Notes: a model not told the origin generated them from the letters alone. Counted from the first letter of the stretch, positions 1-9,200 are shown. The stretch is 64,000 bases of DNA from Pseudomonas sp. Bout1 (GCF_034314165.1 NZ_JAVIWK010000001.1:6401001-6465000), one strand, 5' to 3'. Numbers and translations: made by a program.

Positions 1-731
1 ACGGTGATACCCGCGAATACGCCGCCGTGCTGACCACCTGCCAGAGCTGGCTGCTGACCACCCAGATCGAGTGCGACGAAACCCTGTTCTCGCAAAAGAT
101 GTGGATGGCCCTCGACCGTACCCGCTACATGCAATCGTCGAAGACCTTCGTGATGGTCGACCGGCCATTCTGGAAGGACAAGGACCCAGAGACCGGCCGC
201 GACTTGATGAGCATGACGCTGACCGACCGCCTGACCCGTGGCACCTACCTGTTCGACAACGGTGACGACAAGCCGGGGGTGATATGCCTGTCCTATTCCT
301 GGATGAGCGACGCCCTGAAAATGCTCCCGCAGCCGATCGAGAAGCGCGTGAAACTGGCCCTCGACGCATTGAAAAAGATCTACCCGAAAGTCGACATCGC
401 CGCGCGCATCATCGGCGACCCGATCACCGTGTCGTGGGAAGCCGACCCGCACTTTCTCGGGGCGTTCAAGGGCGCGCTGCCGGGCCACTATCGCTACAAC
501 CAGCGGATGTATGCGCACTTCATGCAGAAGGACATGCCGGCCGAGCAACGCGGTATTTTCATCGCCGGTGACGACGTGTCGTGGACGCCTGCGTGGGTGG
601 AAGGCGCCGTGCAGACCTCGCTGAATGCGGTGTGGGGCATCATGACCCACTTCGGCGGCAGTACTCACCCGCAGAACCCGGGCCCGGGGGATGTGTTCGA
701 TGAACTCGGGCCGATTGCGCTGCCCGAATAA
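1..731 (+). CDS. Flavin monoamine oxidase family protein, C-terminal part (5' end outside window)
   Basis: The reading frame is open from the first base and stops at 729-731, so only about the last 243 residues are present. The visible part resembles the C-terminal half of FAD-dependent amine oxidases of the tryptophan 2-monooxygenase/MAO type. It has a substrate-domain stretch, the RYNQRMY region and a terminal segment IFIAGDDVSWTPAWVEGAVQTS that matches the family's FAD-contacting end (GE..S...G.v.GA..SG). The family oxidises primary amines or amino acids to imines with release of H2O2. The nitrilase-family gene starts 10 nt downstream, so the two are probably co-transcribed and lead into the pqq cluster. 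Substrate cannot be inferred. The N-terminal Rossmann GxGxxG is not visible because of the window edge. Confidence 0.8.
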   Translation, partial: GDTREYAAVLTTCQSWLLTTQIECDETLFSQKMWMALDRTRYMQSSKTFVMVDRPFWKDKDPETGRDLMSMTLTDRLTRGTYLFDNGDDKPGVICLSYSWMSDALKMLPQPIEKRVKLALDALKKIYPKVDIAARIIGDPITVSWEADPHFLGAFKGALPGHYRYNQRMYAHFMQKDMPAEQRGIFIAGDDVSWTPAWVEGAVQTSLNAVWGIMTHFGGSTHPQNPGPGDVFDELGPIALPE

Positions 732-741
732 GGAGCTGCCC

Positions 742-1536
742 ATGCGTATCGCCTTGTATCAATGCCCGCCGCTGCCGCTGGACGTGGCGGGCAACCTCAA
801 GCGTCTGCATCAGTTGGCGCAAGAGGCCAACGACGCCGACCTGCTGGTGCTGCCGGAGATGTTTCTCACCGGCTATAACATCGGCGTGGAGGCGGTCGGC
901 GCCCTGGCGGAAGCTCAGGACGGCCCGTCAGCGCAGTCCATCGCCGCGCTGGCGAAAAACTCGGGTGTGGCAATTCTGTATGGCTACCCGGAACGCGGCG
1001 CAGACGGCCAGATCTACAACGCCGTGCAGTTGATCGACGCGAACGGCCAACGCCTGTGCAACTACCGCAAGACGCACCTGTTTGGCGATCTCGACAACTC
1101 GATGTTCAGCCCCGGAGACGATGATTTTCCGCTGGTGGAATTGAACGGCTGGAAGCTGGGTTTCCTGATTTGCTATGACCTGGAGTTCCCGGAGAACACC
1201 CGGCGCCTGGCGCTGGCTGGCGCAGAGTTGATCCTGGTGCCGACCGCCAATATGGTGCCGTTCGACTTCGTCGCCGATGTGACCGTGCGGGCGCGGGCGT
1301 TCGAAAACCAGTGTTATGTGGCGTACGCCAACTACTGCGGGCGCGAAGGCGAGATCGAGTATTGCGGGCAAAGCAGCATCGCGGCGCCGGATGGCCAGCG
1401 GATCGCCCAGGCCGGGCTCGATGAGGCGTTGATTGTCGGCACACTCGACCGGCAGTTGATGCTCGACTCACGCGCGGCCAATCGCTACCTGCTGGACCGT
1501 CGTCCCGAGCTTTATGGTGCGCTGCACAAGCACTGA
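742..1536 (+). CDS. Carbon-nitrogen hydrolase (nitrilase superfamily)
   Basis: 264-aa protein with the complete nitrilase-superfamily catalytic triad: Glu39 in LLVLPEMFLTGY, Lys110 in NYRKTHLFG and Cys144 in GFLICYDLEFPE. These enzymes hydrolyse amides or nitriles. The CYDLEFPE signature favours an aliphatic amidase or omega-amidase-like branch over true nitrilases. I chose the ATG at 742 because AGGAG lies at 731-735 with good spacing; an in-frame ATG at 691 would overlap the preceding gene. It sits 10 nt after an amine oxidase and about 50 nt before pqqF. An oxidase plus amidohydrolase pair could act in sequence on an amine or amide. From memory, similar accessory genes flank the pqq genes of P. 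fluorescens B16. The substrate is unknown. Confidence 0.85.
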   Translation: MRIALYQCPPLPLDVAGNLKRLHQLAQEANDADLLVLPEMFLTGYNIGVEAVGALAEAQDGPSAQSIAALAKNSGVAILYGYPERGADGQIYNAVQLIDANGQRLCNYRKTHLFGDLDNSMFSPGDDDFPLVELNGWKLGFLICYDLEFPENTRRLALAGAELILVPTANMVPFDFVADVTVRARAFENQCYVAYANYCGREGEIEYCGQSSIAAPDGQRIAQAGLDEALIVGTLDRQLMLDSRAANRYLLDRRPELYGALHKH

Positions 1537-1587
1537 TCCCGGCTGCTTTGCGCTAGCATAGGCACTTCCTACGTTTCGGAAGTGCTC

Positions 1588-3972
1588 ATGCCTGCGCCGG
1601 CCCACCCTCATCACCTTCAATTGACCCTGGCCAGCGGCCTGCGGGTTTCCTTGCATCATGCACCGCGTTTGAAGCGCTGCGCGGCAGCCTTGCGCGTTGC
1701 GGCGGGCAGCCACGATGTGCCCTTGGCGTGGCCGGGACTGGCGCATTTCCTTGAGCATCTGTTGTTCCTGGGCACCGAGCGTTTTCCTGCAAGCGAAGGG
1801 CTGATGGCCTACGTGCAGCGCCAGGGTGGTCAGGTCAATGCCAGCACTCGCGAACGCACAACCGAGTTTTTCTTTGAAGTGCCTGTTTCGGCATTTGACG
1901 CAGGGTTGGAGCGCTTGGGGGATATGCTCGCCCATCCGCGCCTGGCCTTGGAAGACCAATTGCGTGAGCGTGAAGTGTTGCACGCGGAGTTTATCGCCTG
2001 GTCGCAAGATGCCGCAGCGCAACAGCAACAGGCGTTGTTGGAAGGTGTAGCGGCGGATCATCCGCTGCGGGCGTTTCATGCGGGCAACCGGGATAGCTTG
2101 CCGGTAGAGCGTGAGGATTTTCAGCAGGCGTTGCGGGATTTTTATGAAGGTTTCTATCAGGCCGGACAGATGACGTTGAGCCTTGCGGGCCCTCAGTCAT
2201 TGGCGGAGCTGGAGGCGTTGACGCAACAGTTTGGTGCTGCGCTGAAGACTGCACCGCTGAAGCCACAGGTGCCTGCGCCAGCGTTGCTGGTCGGCAATCA
2301 ACGTACTTATCAACACGCCGATGAGCACCACTGGCATCAAGTCATGGTGAGCGAGGCGTCCCCTCAGGCGCTGGATTTCCTTTGCCTGTGGCTGAATGCT
2401 TCGGCGCCGGGCGGATTGCTTGCCGAGTTGCAGGCGCGACAGTTGGCCAGCGCTATCAAAGCGGCTGTGCTGTATCAGTTCGCCGGCCAGGCGCTGTTGG
2501 ATATCAGGTTCACCCTGGGCACTCACGGTGCGCAACAGACGGCATTGATCGAAGACCTGTTGTACGACTGGCTGAACTTTTTCGCACACAGTGACTGGAC
2601 GCTGCTGCGGGAAGAGTACGCCTTGCTGCTCGCTCGCCAACTGCAGGTCAGTGGTGCCCTGGCATTGGCCCGACAGGACCACGAGGCAGTCCTGTCCGAC
2701 CAAAGCACCCGTTCCCTCAAGGCCCTGCTGGATGCGCTGCCATTGCCGCGGTCCCGGCACGCCTGGCAACTACCGCCTACCAATCCGTTCTTACGCCCGA
2801 CCCTCAAGCAAGAGCGCCCGGGGCTGATTCGTGGCCAAACCAGCGCGCACCGCGGTTTGCGCACGTTCGCACAAGACCGCTCCCGTGGCCGAAGGGACCT
2901 GTCGGCGCTGACATTCAGCCAGGCGATGCCCGACGACACCGATGAGGGCGCGCTTTACCTGCGCTGGCATCTGGATACGCCGCTGCATGCAGAGCTTTTC
3001 CCACAGCTGCGTGAGAACGCTGCCCAGGCTGGCGTTGAACTGTCCTTCGAGACTATGGGCAATCACTGGCAACTGAAGTTGGTCGGGCTTCACGAACCTA
3101 TGCCGGCGGTATTGGCAGAAGTCGCACGCAGCCTGACTCAGCTCGATGAAAGATCTGGAGCACCACGCAGTACCCCACCGCCGATGGCAATCCGGCAATT
3201 GCTCAAGGCATTACCTGCTTGTTGCACAGGCCTCACGCCCGCCAACCCAACAGCTCACCAGGACCGATGGTCAACGGCGCGCTGGCAAGGGCTTGCAGTA
3301 GGGTTGCCCGCCCACTGCGAAGAGGCAATTAAAAGTGCTGCAGGGAAACTGCCCGGCCAACCGGCAACGGCCAGTACCGAAGTTCGACCCATCGCCGGCC
3401 AGCGTCTTTGGCACGACGTCAGGACTGATTCCAGCGAAGCCGCGTTGCTGCTGTTCTGCCCGGTGCCGACTCAATCCCTGGCCGATGAAGCAAACTGGCG
3501 CCTGCTTGCGCACCTGGCTCAGGCGCCGTTTTACCAACGCCTGCGTGTCGAACTGCAACTGGGCTACGCGGTGTTCAGCGGCATCCGACAATTCAACGGG
3601 CAAACCGGCCTGCTGCTCGGGGTGCAATCACCCAGTGTTTCCCTTGAAGGAATCGTCGAGCACCTTCAGGCGTTCCTCCAACAGTTACCTGCCTTGATCG
3701 AAGCCCGAAATGACCTGAATGACGCGACGCAAACCCTGGCGGACCAGTTTGCCCCTGAAACGCTGACGACCTCCCACGCCGCCGAACTGCTCTGGCACGC
3801 GCACTTGGCAGGCCACCCGTCGGATTACATCGTGCAGTTACAAGATTTCATCCAGACCCGCACCCGCAAGGATTTAATACAAGCTGCGCGGCAACTCAAT
3901 GCTGCTGCAGGCGGCTGGCGCTGCGTGGCCAATGGTGGGTGCCTGCCAGCACCTTGGCAATTATCTGGCTGA
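1588..3972 (+). CDS. pqqF: PqqF, M16-family zinc protease of PQQ biosynthesis
   Basis: About 794 aa. The M16 (insulinase/pitrilysin) inverted zinc motif HFLEH is at residues 53-57, with a downstream glutamate region EREVLHAEF supplying the third ligand. PqqF, normally together with PqqG, trims the crosslinked PqqA peptide to free the Glu-Tyr unit used for PQQ. The N-terminal catalytic half is well conserved in form; the C-terminal half is the inactive M16 repeat. An in-frame GTG at 1582 would add two residues. I prefer the ATG at 1588 because a weak GGAAG lies at 1578-1582. No PqqG partner is recognisable elsewhere in the window. The gene opens the pqq cluster, 155 nt before pqqA. Confidence 0.93.
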   Translation: MPAPAHPHHLQLTLASGLRVSLHHAPRLKRCAAALRVAAGSHDVPLAWPGLAHFLEHLLFLGTERFPASEGLMAYVQRQGGQVNASTRERTTEFFFEVPVSAFDAGLERLGDMLAHPRLALEDQLREREVLHAEFIAWSQDAAAQQQQALLEGVAADHPLRAFHAGNRDSLPVEREDFQQALRDFYEGFYQAGQMTLSLAGPQSLAELEALTQQFGAALKTAPLKPQVPAPALLVGNQRTYQHADEHHWHQVMVSEASPQALDFLCLWLNASAPGGLLAELQARQLASAIKAAVLYQFAGQALLDIRFTLGTHGAQQTALIEDLLYDWLNFFAHSDWTLLREEYALLLARQLQVSGALALARQDHEAVLSDQSTRSLKALLDALPLPRSRHAWQLPPTNPFLRPTLKQERPGLIRGQTSAHRGLRTFAQDRSRGRRDLSALTFSQAMPDDTDEGALYLRWHLDTPLHAELFPQLRENAAQAGVELSFETMGNHWQLKLVGLHEPMPAVLAEVARSLTQLDERSGAPRSTPPPMAIRQLLKALPACCTGLTPANPTAHQDRWSTARWQGLAVGLPAHCEEAIKSAAGKLPGQPATASTEVRPIAGQRLWHDVRTDSSEAALLLFCPVPTQSLADEANWRLLAHLAQAPFYQRLRVELQLGYAVFSGIRQFNGQTGLLLGVQSPSVSLEGIVEHLQAFLQQLPALIEARNDLNDATQTLADQFAPETLTTSHAAELLWHAHLAGHPSDYIVQLQDFIQTRTRKDLIQAARQLNAAAGGWRCVANGGCLPAPWQLSG

Positions 3973-4127
3973 TCATTGCCGCTACGGTAAAAGGCTTTTT
4001 CCGCCAGGACAGCGCTATCTTGCAAAGAAGTACGTAACATTCATACGCACACCTCTGAACATCTCCGCTTGGAGGTGGACTATATATATTGGTAGTAAAC
4101 GTCCCATCCCTTCGTAGGAGTAAGAAC

Positions 4128-4202
4128 ATGACCTGGTCCAAACCTGCTTACACTGATCTGCGCATCGGCTTCGAAGTCACCATGTACTTTGCCAGCCGCT
4201 GA
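4128..4202 (+). CDS. pqqA: PqqA, PQQ precursor peptide
   Basis: A 24-codon gene. The peptide starts MTWSKPAY and carries the conserved core FEVTMY, in which Glu16 and Tyr20 are the two residues crosslinked by PqqE to become PQQ. It ends FASR. GTAGGAG at 4115-4121 sits 6 nt before the ATG. The 155-nt leader (3973-4127) has an AT-rich stretch near 4081-4090 that may be part of a promoter. A strong terminator-like hairpin follows at 4224-4256, before pqqB. In this family that arrangement gives high pqqA expression with partial read-through to the enzyme genes. Identification is firm from the sequence. Confidence 0.97.
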   Translation: MTWSKPAYTDLRIGFEVTMYFASR

Positions 4203-4223
4203 TTGGCTTTGTATTGCAATGCA

Positions 4224-4256
4224 ACGCCTCGGCTCGCCCGGGGCGTTTTTATTTTT
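4224..4256 (+). terminator. Rho-independent terminator/attenuator between pqqA and pqqB
   Basis: Arms ACGCCTCGG (4224-4232) and CCGGGGCGT (4238-4246) pair with one T-G wobble around a 5-nt loop, followed by TTTTT-A-TTTTT. It lies 21 nt after pqqA and 23 nt before the pqqB start, so it probably sets the ratio of precursor peptide to biosynthetic enzymes. Confidence 0.85.
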
Positions 4257-4279
4257 GAGTTGTGTGTAATGGAGCGGCC

Positions 4280-5191
4280 ATGTTTGTCCAGATTCTAGGT
4301 TCCGCCGCGGGCGGTGGTTTCCCGCAATGGAACTGCAACTGCGTGAACTGCGCAGGTTTTCGCGACGGCAGCCTGCGGGCCGAGGCGCGTACCCAATCGT
4401 CCATCGCGATTTCCGATGATGGCGTGAACTGGGTGCTGTGCAATGCCTCGCCAGACATCCGCGCCCAGCTCCAAGGGTTCGCCCCGATGCAACCCGGCCG
4501 CGCCCTGCGGGACACCGGCATCAGCGCGATCATCCTGATGGACAGCCAGATCGACCACACCACCGGCCTGTTGAGCCTGCGCGAAGGCTGCCCGCATCAG
4601 GTGTGGTGCACCGACATGGTCCATGAAGACCTGAGCACCGGCTTCCCGCTGTTCACCATGTTGACCCACTGGAACGGTGGCCTGGCCTGGAACCGTATCG
4701 AGTTGGACGCCAGCTTCACGATTCCCGCCTGCCCCAACCTGCGTTTCACGCCGTTGCCACTGCGCAGTGCGGCACCGCCCTACTCGCCTCACCGATTCGA
4801 CCCACACCCAGGCGACAACATCGGCCTGATCGTCGAAGACCTGCGCACCGGCGGCAAGCTGTTCTACGCGCCGGGCCTGGGCAAGGTCGACGGGCCGTTG
4901 CTGGAGATCATGGCCGGCAGCGATTGCCTGCTGGTAGACGGCACCATGTGGGATGACGACGAAATGCAGCGCCGTGGCGTCGGTACCCGCACCGGTCGCG
5001 AGATGGGCCACCTGGCCCAAAACGGCCCCGGCGGCATGCTGCAAGTGCTGGAACAACTGCCCACGCAGCGCAAGGTGCTTATCCACATCAACAACACCAA
5101 CCCGATCCTGGATGAGGACTCGCCCGAGCGAGCCGAGTTGGCGCGGCGCAATGTGGAAGTGGCATACGACGGCATGAGCATTGAATTGTAG
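4280..5191 (+). CDS. pqqB: PqqB, PQQ biosynthesis metallo-beta-lactamase-fold protein
   Basis: 303 aa, the usual PqqB length. The start is the ATG at 4280, with GGAG at 4271-4274. An in-frame ATG at 4262 lacks a good ribosome site and would begin just behind the attenuator. The N-terminus [19 protein letters not shown] and the CNCVNC zinc cluster are diagnostic. The metallo-beta-lactamase HxHxDH motif is degenerate here ([10 protein letters not shown]), as expected for PqqB. Family knowledge: it hydroxylates the tyrosine part of the Glu-Tyr precursor before the PqqC step. pqqC follows after 11 nt. Confidence 0.96.
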   Translation: MFVQILGSAAGGGFPQWNCNCVNCAGFRDGSLRAEARTQSSIAISDDGVNWVLCNASPDIRAQLQGFAPMQPGRALRDTGISAIILMDSQIDHTTGLLSLREGCPHQVWCTDMVHEDLSTGFPLFTMLTHWNGGLAWNRIELDASFTIPACPNLRFTPLPLRSAAPPYSPHRFDPHPGDNIGLIVEDLRTGGKLFYAPGLGKVDGPLLEIMAGSDCLLVDGTMWDDDEMQRRGVGTRTGREMGHLAQNGPGGMLQVLEQLPTQRKVLIHINNTNPILDEDSPERAELARRNVEVAYDGMSIEL

Positions 5192-5202
5192 GAGCGAGCC
5201 AA

Positions 5203-5955
5203 ATGACTGACACACCGCTGAACACTGCCGAGTTCGAACAAGCGCTGCGGGCCAAGGGCGCCTTCTACCATATCCATCATCCGTACCACGTGGCGATGTA
5301 CGAAGGCCGCGCCACCCGCGAACAGATCCAGGGCTGGGTGGCCAACCGTTTTTATTATCAGGTAAACATTCCCCTCAAGGACGCCGCGATCCTGGCCAAT
5401 TGCCCGGACCGCGAGATTCGTCGCGAGTGGATCCAGCGCCTGCTGGATCACGACGGCGCCCCCGGCGAAGACGGCGGCATTGAAGCCTGGCTGCGCCTGG
5501 GCCAGGCAGTCGGCCTGGACCCGGACCAACTGCGCTCCCAGGAATTGGTACTGCCCGGCGTACGATTTGCGGTAGACGCCTATGTCAACTTCGCCCGCCG
5601 CGCCAGTTGGCAGGAAGCCGCCAGCAGCTCCTTGACCGAGCTGTTCGCCCCGCAGATCCACCAGTCGCGTCTCGACAGCTGGCCGCAGCATTACCCGTGG
5701 ATCGACCCGACCGGCTATGAGTACTTCCGCACCCGCCTGGGCCAGGCTCGCCGGGATGTGGAGCACGGTCTGGCGATCACTTTGCAGCACTACACCACCC
5801 GTGAAGGCCAGGAACGCATGCTGGAAATTCTCCAGTTCAAACTGGACATTCTTTGGAGCATGCTCGATGCCATGAGCATGGCGTATGAACTGAAACGCCC
5901 GCCGTATCACAGCGTGACTGACCAGCGTGTATGGCATAAGGGGATCACCCTATGA
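5203..5955 (+). CDS. pqqC: PqqC, pyrroloquinoline-quinone synthase
   Basis: 250 aa, the full family length. It is the cofactor-less oxidase that closes the ring and carries out the last eight-electron oxidation to PQQ. Conserved blocks are visible: [32 protein letters not shown] near the N-terminus with several active-site histidines and tyrosines, then [20 protein letters not shown], then the helical C-terminal half ending near [14 protein letters not shown] lies about 8 nt before the ATG. The last codons overlap pqqD by 4 nt, which suggests translational coupling. Confidence 0.97.
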   Translation: MTDTPLNTAEFEQALRAKGAFYHIHHPYHVAMYEGRATREQIQGWVANRFYYQVNIPLKDAAILANCPDREIRREWIQRLLDHDGAPGEDGGIEAWLRLGQAVGLDPDQLRSQELVLPGVRFAVDAYVNFARRASWQEAASSSLTELFAPQIHQSRLDSWPQHYPWIDPTGYEYFRTRLGQARRDVEHGLAITLQHYTTREGQERMLEILQFKLDILWSMLDAMSMAYELKRPPYHSVTDQRVWHKGITL

Positions 5956-6227
5956 GCTTCGATCGCAGCAAAAAACCGACCTGGCGCCAGGGTTATCGCT
6001 TCCAATACGAACCGGCGCAAAAGGGCCATGTGTTGCTGTACCCGGAAGGCATGATCAAGCTCAACGACAGCGCCGCGTTGATCGGTGGCTTGATTGATGG
6101 CGAGCGTGATGTAAACGCAATCATTGCCGAGCTGGACGAGCAATTCCCGGGCGTGCCCGAACTCGGTGAAGACATCGAGCAATTCATGGAGGTTGCCCGT
6201 GCTCAACACTGGATCGAACTTGCCTGA
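5952..6227 (+). CDS. pqqD: PqqD, PqqA-binding chaperone (RiPP recognition element)
   Basis: 91 aa. The small winged-helix protein presents PqqA to the radical-SAM enzyme PqqE. The family pattern is clear: [44 protein letters not shown]. The ATG overlaps the pqqC stop by 4 nt, and the 3' end overlaps the pqqE start by 29 nt, so C, D and E are tightly coupled. It is the archetype of RRE domains in ribosomally made peptide pathways. Confidence 0.96.
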   Translation: MSFDRSKKPTWRQGYRFQYEPAQKGHVLLYPEGMIKLNDSAALIGGLIDGERDVNAIIAELDEQFPGVPELGEDIEQFMEVARAQHWIELA

Positions 6228-7359
6228 CCTGCCACCAAAACCGGAGATCGGCCTGCCGCTATGGTTGCTCGCCGAGCTGACCTACCGTTGCCCGCTGCAA
6301 TGCCCGTACTGCTCCAACCCGTTGGATTTCGCCGAGCAGGGCAAGGAACTGAGCACCGAACAGTGGATCAAGGTATTTCGCGAAGCCCGGGAAATGGGCG
6401 CGGCGCAACTGGGGTTTTCCGGTGGTGAACCGCTGGTGCGTCAAGACCTCGCGGAACTGATCGCCGAGGCGCGCAAGTTGGGCTTCTACACCAACCTGAT
6501 CACCTCCGGCATCGGCCTCACCGAGCAGAAAATCAGCGACTTCAAGAAGGCTGGCCTGGACCATATCCAGATCAGCTTCCAGGCCAGCGACGAGCAAGTG
6601 AACAACCTGCTGGCCGGCTCCAAAAAGGCCTTCGCGCAAAAACTGGAAATGGCCCGAGCGGTGAAAGCCCACGGTTACCCGATGGTGCTGAACTTCGTTA
6701 CCCATCGGCACAATATCGACAAGATCGACCGCATCATCGAGCTGTGCATTGCCCTGGAAGCGGACTTTGTCGAGCTTGCCACCTGCCAGTTCTACGGCTG
6801 GGCCCAGCTTAATCGTGTCGGGCTGTTGCCGACCCAGGAGCAGTTGGTGCGTGCCGAACGCATCACCAACGAATACCGCGCCAAGCTCGAAGCCGAAGGC
6901 CACCCGTGCAAGCTGATCTTCGTCACACCGGATTACTACGAAGAGCGCCCGAAAGCCTGCATGAATGGTTGGGGCAGTATCTTCCTGACGGTGACGCCGG
7001 ACGGTACCGCGCTGCCGTGCCATGGCGCCCGACAGATGCCGGTGCAATTTCCCAACGTGCGCGACCACAGCATGCAGCACATCTGGTACGACTCGTTCGG
7101 CTTCAACCGCTTTCGCGGCTATGACTGGATGCCCGAGCCATGCCGTTCATGCGACGAGAAAGAAAAGGACTTCGGTGGCTGCCGCTGCCAGGCGTTCATG
7201 CTGACCGGTGACGCCAGCAATGCCGACCCGGTATGCAGCAAGTCGGAGCATCACGGGATAATCCTGCAGGCCCGTGAAGAGGCAGAGCACGCCACCCAAA
7301 CCATCGAACAACTGGCCTTTCGCAATGAGCGCAACTCACGGCTGATCGCAAAAGGCTGA
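6199..7359 (+). CDS. pqqE: PqqE, radical SAM/SPASM peptide cyclase
   Basis: 386 aa from the GTG at 6199. This start fits TGGAGG at 6187-6192 and gives the usual family length; in-frame starts further upstream lie deep in pqqD. The radical-SAM cluster CxxxCxxC is Cys31-Cys35-Cys38 in RCPLQCPYC, followed by the SAM-binding FSGGEPLV. The C-terminal SPASM region carries the auxiliary Fe-S cysteines ([37 protein letters not shown]). It forms the C-C bond between Glu16 and Tyr20 of PqqA while PqqD holds the peptide. It is the last pqq biosynthetic gene here; a PqqG or prolyl-peptidase gene is not found downstream. Confidence 0.96.
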   Translation: MLNTGSNLPDLPPKPEIGLPLWLLAELTYRCPLQCPYCSNPLDFAEQGKELSTEQWIKVFREAREMGAAQLGFSGGEPLVRQDLAELIAEARKLGFYTNLITSGIGLTEQKISDFKKAGLDHIQISFQASDEQVNNLLAGSKKAFAQKLEMARAVKAHGYPMVLNFVTHRHNIDKIDRIIELCIALEADFVELATCQFYGWAQLNRVGLLPTQEQLVRAERITNEYRAKLEAEGHPCKLIFVTPDYYEERPKACMNGWGSIFLTVTPDGTALPCHGARQMPVQFPNVRDHSMQHIWYDSFGFNRFRGYDWMPEPCRSCDEKEKDFGGCRCQAFMLTGDASNADPVCSKSEHHGIILQAREEAEHATQTIEQLAFRNERNSRLIAKG

Positions 7360-7365
7360 GGGCTT

Positions 7366-7524
7366 TTAGCGTTTGGCGATGATGTAGACCGCGTGCACGA
7401 TGCCCGGGATGTAACCACACAAGGTCAGCAGAATATTCAGCCAGAACGCGCCGGCGAAACCCACTTGCAGGAACACACCCAGTGGCGGCAACAGAATAGC
7501 GATGATGATGCGAATGATATCCAT
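7366..7524 (-). CDS. YqaE/Pmp3 family small membrane protein
   Basis: A 52-aa protein starting MDIIRIIIAILLPPLGVFLQ and ending GYIPGIVHAVYIIAKR. This is the UPF0057/Pmp3 pattern: two hydrophobic helices, LLPPLGV in the first turn and GYIPGIIHA before the second. The family stabilises membrane potential and is often stress-induced; no enzymatic role is known. It is a single gene, convergent with pqqE (7359) and ending 7 nt from it. Its start at 7524 has AGGAG about 6 nt upstream on the minus strand (7532-7536). Confidence 0.9.
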   Translation of the reverse strand: MDIIRIIIAILLPPLGVFLQVGFAGAFWLNILLTLCGYIPGIVHAVYIIAKR

Positions 7525-7634
7525 GGGTTCAGCTCCTGAAAAATCGGCTCGTGTGAGCCGTACAAGCTAATCGACCTTGGGCGTTCGTGAGGGTTCAGTA
7601 GGATCTGGCACGGGGCCACCCTCCAATCAGCAGA

Positions 7635-7674
7635 CAAAAAAACGCCCCCAGCCAAAAGAATCAGGCTGGAGGCG
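7635..7674 (-). terminator. Rho-independent terminator of the aminotransferase gene
   Basis: Read on the minus strand, an 11-bp stem (7664-7674 with 7643-7653, one mismatch) has a 10-nt loop and is followed by TTTTTTT (7636-7642). It lies about 37 nt after the stop of the aminotransferase that ends at 7711. Confidence 0.85.
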
Positions 7675-7710
7675 CCGCGTATACCGCGAGACGGTTCAGG
7701 AAATAAGCGA

Positions 7711-8991
7711 TTAAACGGCAATGCCCTTGCGGCACTGCAGCTGTGCGGTGCGCACCCGGGAAAAGGCCCGTGCCAGGCGTAGGAGCATTTCGTCGACGTT
7801 GCTTTTGCTTAACGTAAACGCCGGGGTAAAGCGCAGGCAGTCGGGTTGCGGCGCGCTCAGGACCAGTCCTTCACTCAGCGCCGCCTTTACCACTGCATCT
7901 GCCGAATCTTCCGACAGGCTCAGGCCCCACAACAGACCCTGCCCGCGCAGTTCGCCCTGGCCATAGCGATGAGCCAGGCGTGCCAGCCCTTCGCCCAGGT
8001 ACGCACCCACTTCGCGTATGTGCTCCAGAAATCCATGGCCCAGCACCGTATCGAGCACTGCCACACCCGCAGATGCCATCAACGCGTTGCCATGGTGGGT
8101 GCCGTCCAGCTCACCGAGTTCGAAACAACACGCCTTGCCCCGCGCGAGCAGCGCCGCCAGCGGCACACCGCCACCCAACCCCTTGCCCAGGGTGATGATG
8201 TCGGCGCGTACGCCATAGTGCTGTTCGGCGAGTAACGTGCCGCAGCGGCCGGTGCCGGTTTGCACCTCGTCGAGGATCAGCAAAATCCCCAGCTCGCGGC
8301 ACAAGCGCTCGACGCCTTTAAGGTAATGCTCGGTCGCCGGGATGACGCCGGCATCGTTCTGGATCGGCTCGAGCATGATCGCCACGGTTTGCGCGTCAAC
8401 TGCTGCATGCAATGCGGGCAGGTCGTTGAACGGCACATGACTGAAGCCCGGCAATTGCGGCTCGAAACGGTTTTCACTGGCGGCGGCCGACGCCGACATC
8501 GCGGCAAAGCTGCGACCATGGCAACCGTTGCTGGCAGTGATGATCCGATAGGCGCCACCACGATGCAGCTGGCCCCATTTTCGCGCCAGCTTGATCGCCG
8601 CTTCACAGGCTTCCGCGCCGCTGTTGAGCAGGTAGGCCTGGTCGCTGCCGGTGCGGTGGCACAGGCGGTCGGCGAGGTTCAGTTGGCCGCGATTGTGCAG
8701 GCCGTGGCCGGGGTTGATCAGTAATTGGGCCTGAGCGGCCAACGCCTTGGTCAATACCTGCGGGCTGTGGCCCAGGCTGTTGGCACCGCCACCTTGATTG
8801 AAGTCGAGATAGGCGCGGTCTTCGCTGTCCCACAGCCAGGAACCCTGGCCGCGCACGAACACATGGGCCGGGCGGGCCACGCTGGGCATGAGGCAGTCGC
8901 CGCAAAGGTCGTCTCGCAGTGACGGCGCTTTCGCGTCGAGGATAAGGTCATCCAGACTGGGGACCGGGCGACGCAGGTTGAACAGGTTCAT
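7711..8991 (-). CDS. Class-III pyridoxal-phosphate aminotransferase (acetylornithine/4-aminobutyrate type)
   Basis: 426 aa. Class-III features are complete: NSGAEACEAAIKLAR, the PLP-stacking motif DEVQTGTGR at 241-249 and the Schiff-base Lys270 in DIITLGKGLGGG. The sequence resembles ArgD/AstC/GabT-type omega-aminotransferases, but the N-terminal extension of about 40 residues and the gene's isolation from arg or gab genes leave the substrate open. AGAGG lies 7 nt before the ATG. It is divergent from the LysR gene at 9201 and has a perfect 9-3-9 palindrome 27-47 nt upstream of its start. From memory, P. fluorescens pqq clusters include an accessory class-III aminotransferase beside a regulator (pqqI/pqqH in strain B16), which this pair may match. 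Confidence 0.85.
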   Translation of the reverse strand: MNLFNLRRPVPSLDDLILDAKAPSLRDDLCGDCLMPSVARPAHVFVRGQGSWLWDSEDRAYLDFNQGGGANSLGHSPQVLTKALAAQAQLLINPGHGLHNRGQLNLADRLCHRTGSDQAYLLNSGAEACEAAIKLARKWGQLHRGGAYRIITASNGCHGRSFAAMSASAAASENRFEPQLPGFSHVPFNDLPALHAAVDAQTVAIMLEPIQNDAGVIPATEHYLKGVERLCRELGILLILDEVQTGTGRCGTLLAEQHYGVRADIITLGKGLGGGVPLAALLARGKACCFELGELDGTHHGNALMASAGVAVLDTVLGHGFLEHIREVGAYLGEGLARLAHRYGQGELRGQGLLWGLSLSEDSADAVVKAALSEGLVLSAPQPDCLRFTPAFTLSKSNVDEMLLRLARAFSRVRTAQLQCRKGIAV

Positions 8992-9017
8992 GGATGAACC
9001 TCTTTGGCAACCACACC

Positions 9018-9038
9018 TTGGTCGGTATCACCGACCAA
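9018..9038. promoter_or_regulatory. Perfect 9-3-9 palindrome in the aminotransferase leader (operator or hairpin)
   Basis: TTGGTCGGT (9018-9026), spacer ATC, then ACCGACCAA (9030-9038). It lies between the divergent aminotransferase and LysR genes, 27 nt before the aminotransferase ATG and 162 nt before the LysR ATG. It could be an operator for a dimeric regulator or an RNA hairpin in the 5' leader. A second small repeat TTGC-N4-GCAA is at 9061-9072. Confidence 0.55.
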
Positions 9039-9200
9039 CCCATGGCTGAGGTTTTTTGCCTTGCCTATGCAAACACCGTCAACATAAACCCTACTCATCG
9101 CACGTTCCGGCCCTGTAAGCCCTGTGAATAGGCGCTAGACTAGGCGTCTCGGGGCCACCCGGCCATTTCGATTTTCCAGCATTTTCGATAAGCATTACTT

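Noticed and set aside
4075..4095. TATATATAT stretch before pqqA as a definite -10 promoter
   Set aside because: AT-rich and well placed, but no convincing -35 partner at the right spacing; left as a possibility in the pqqA entry.
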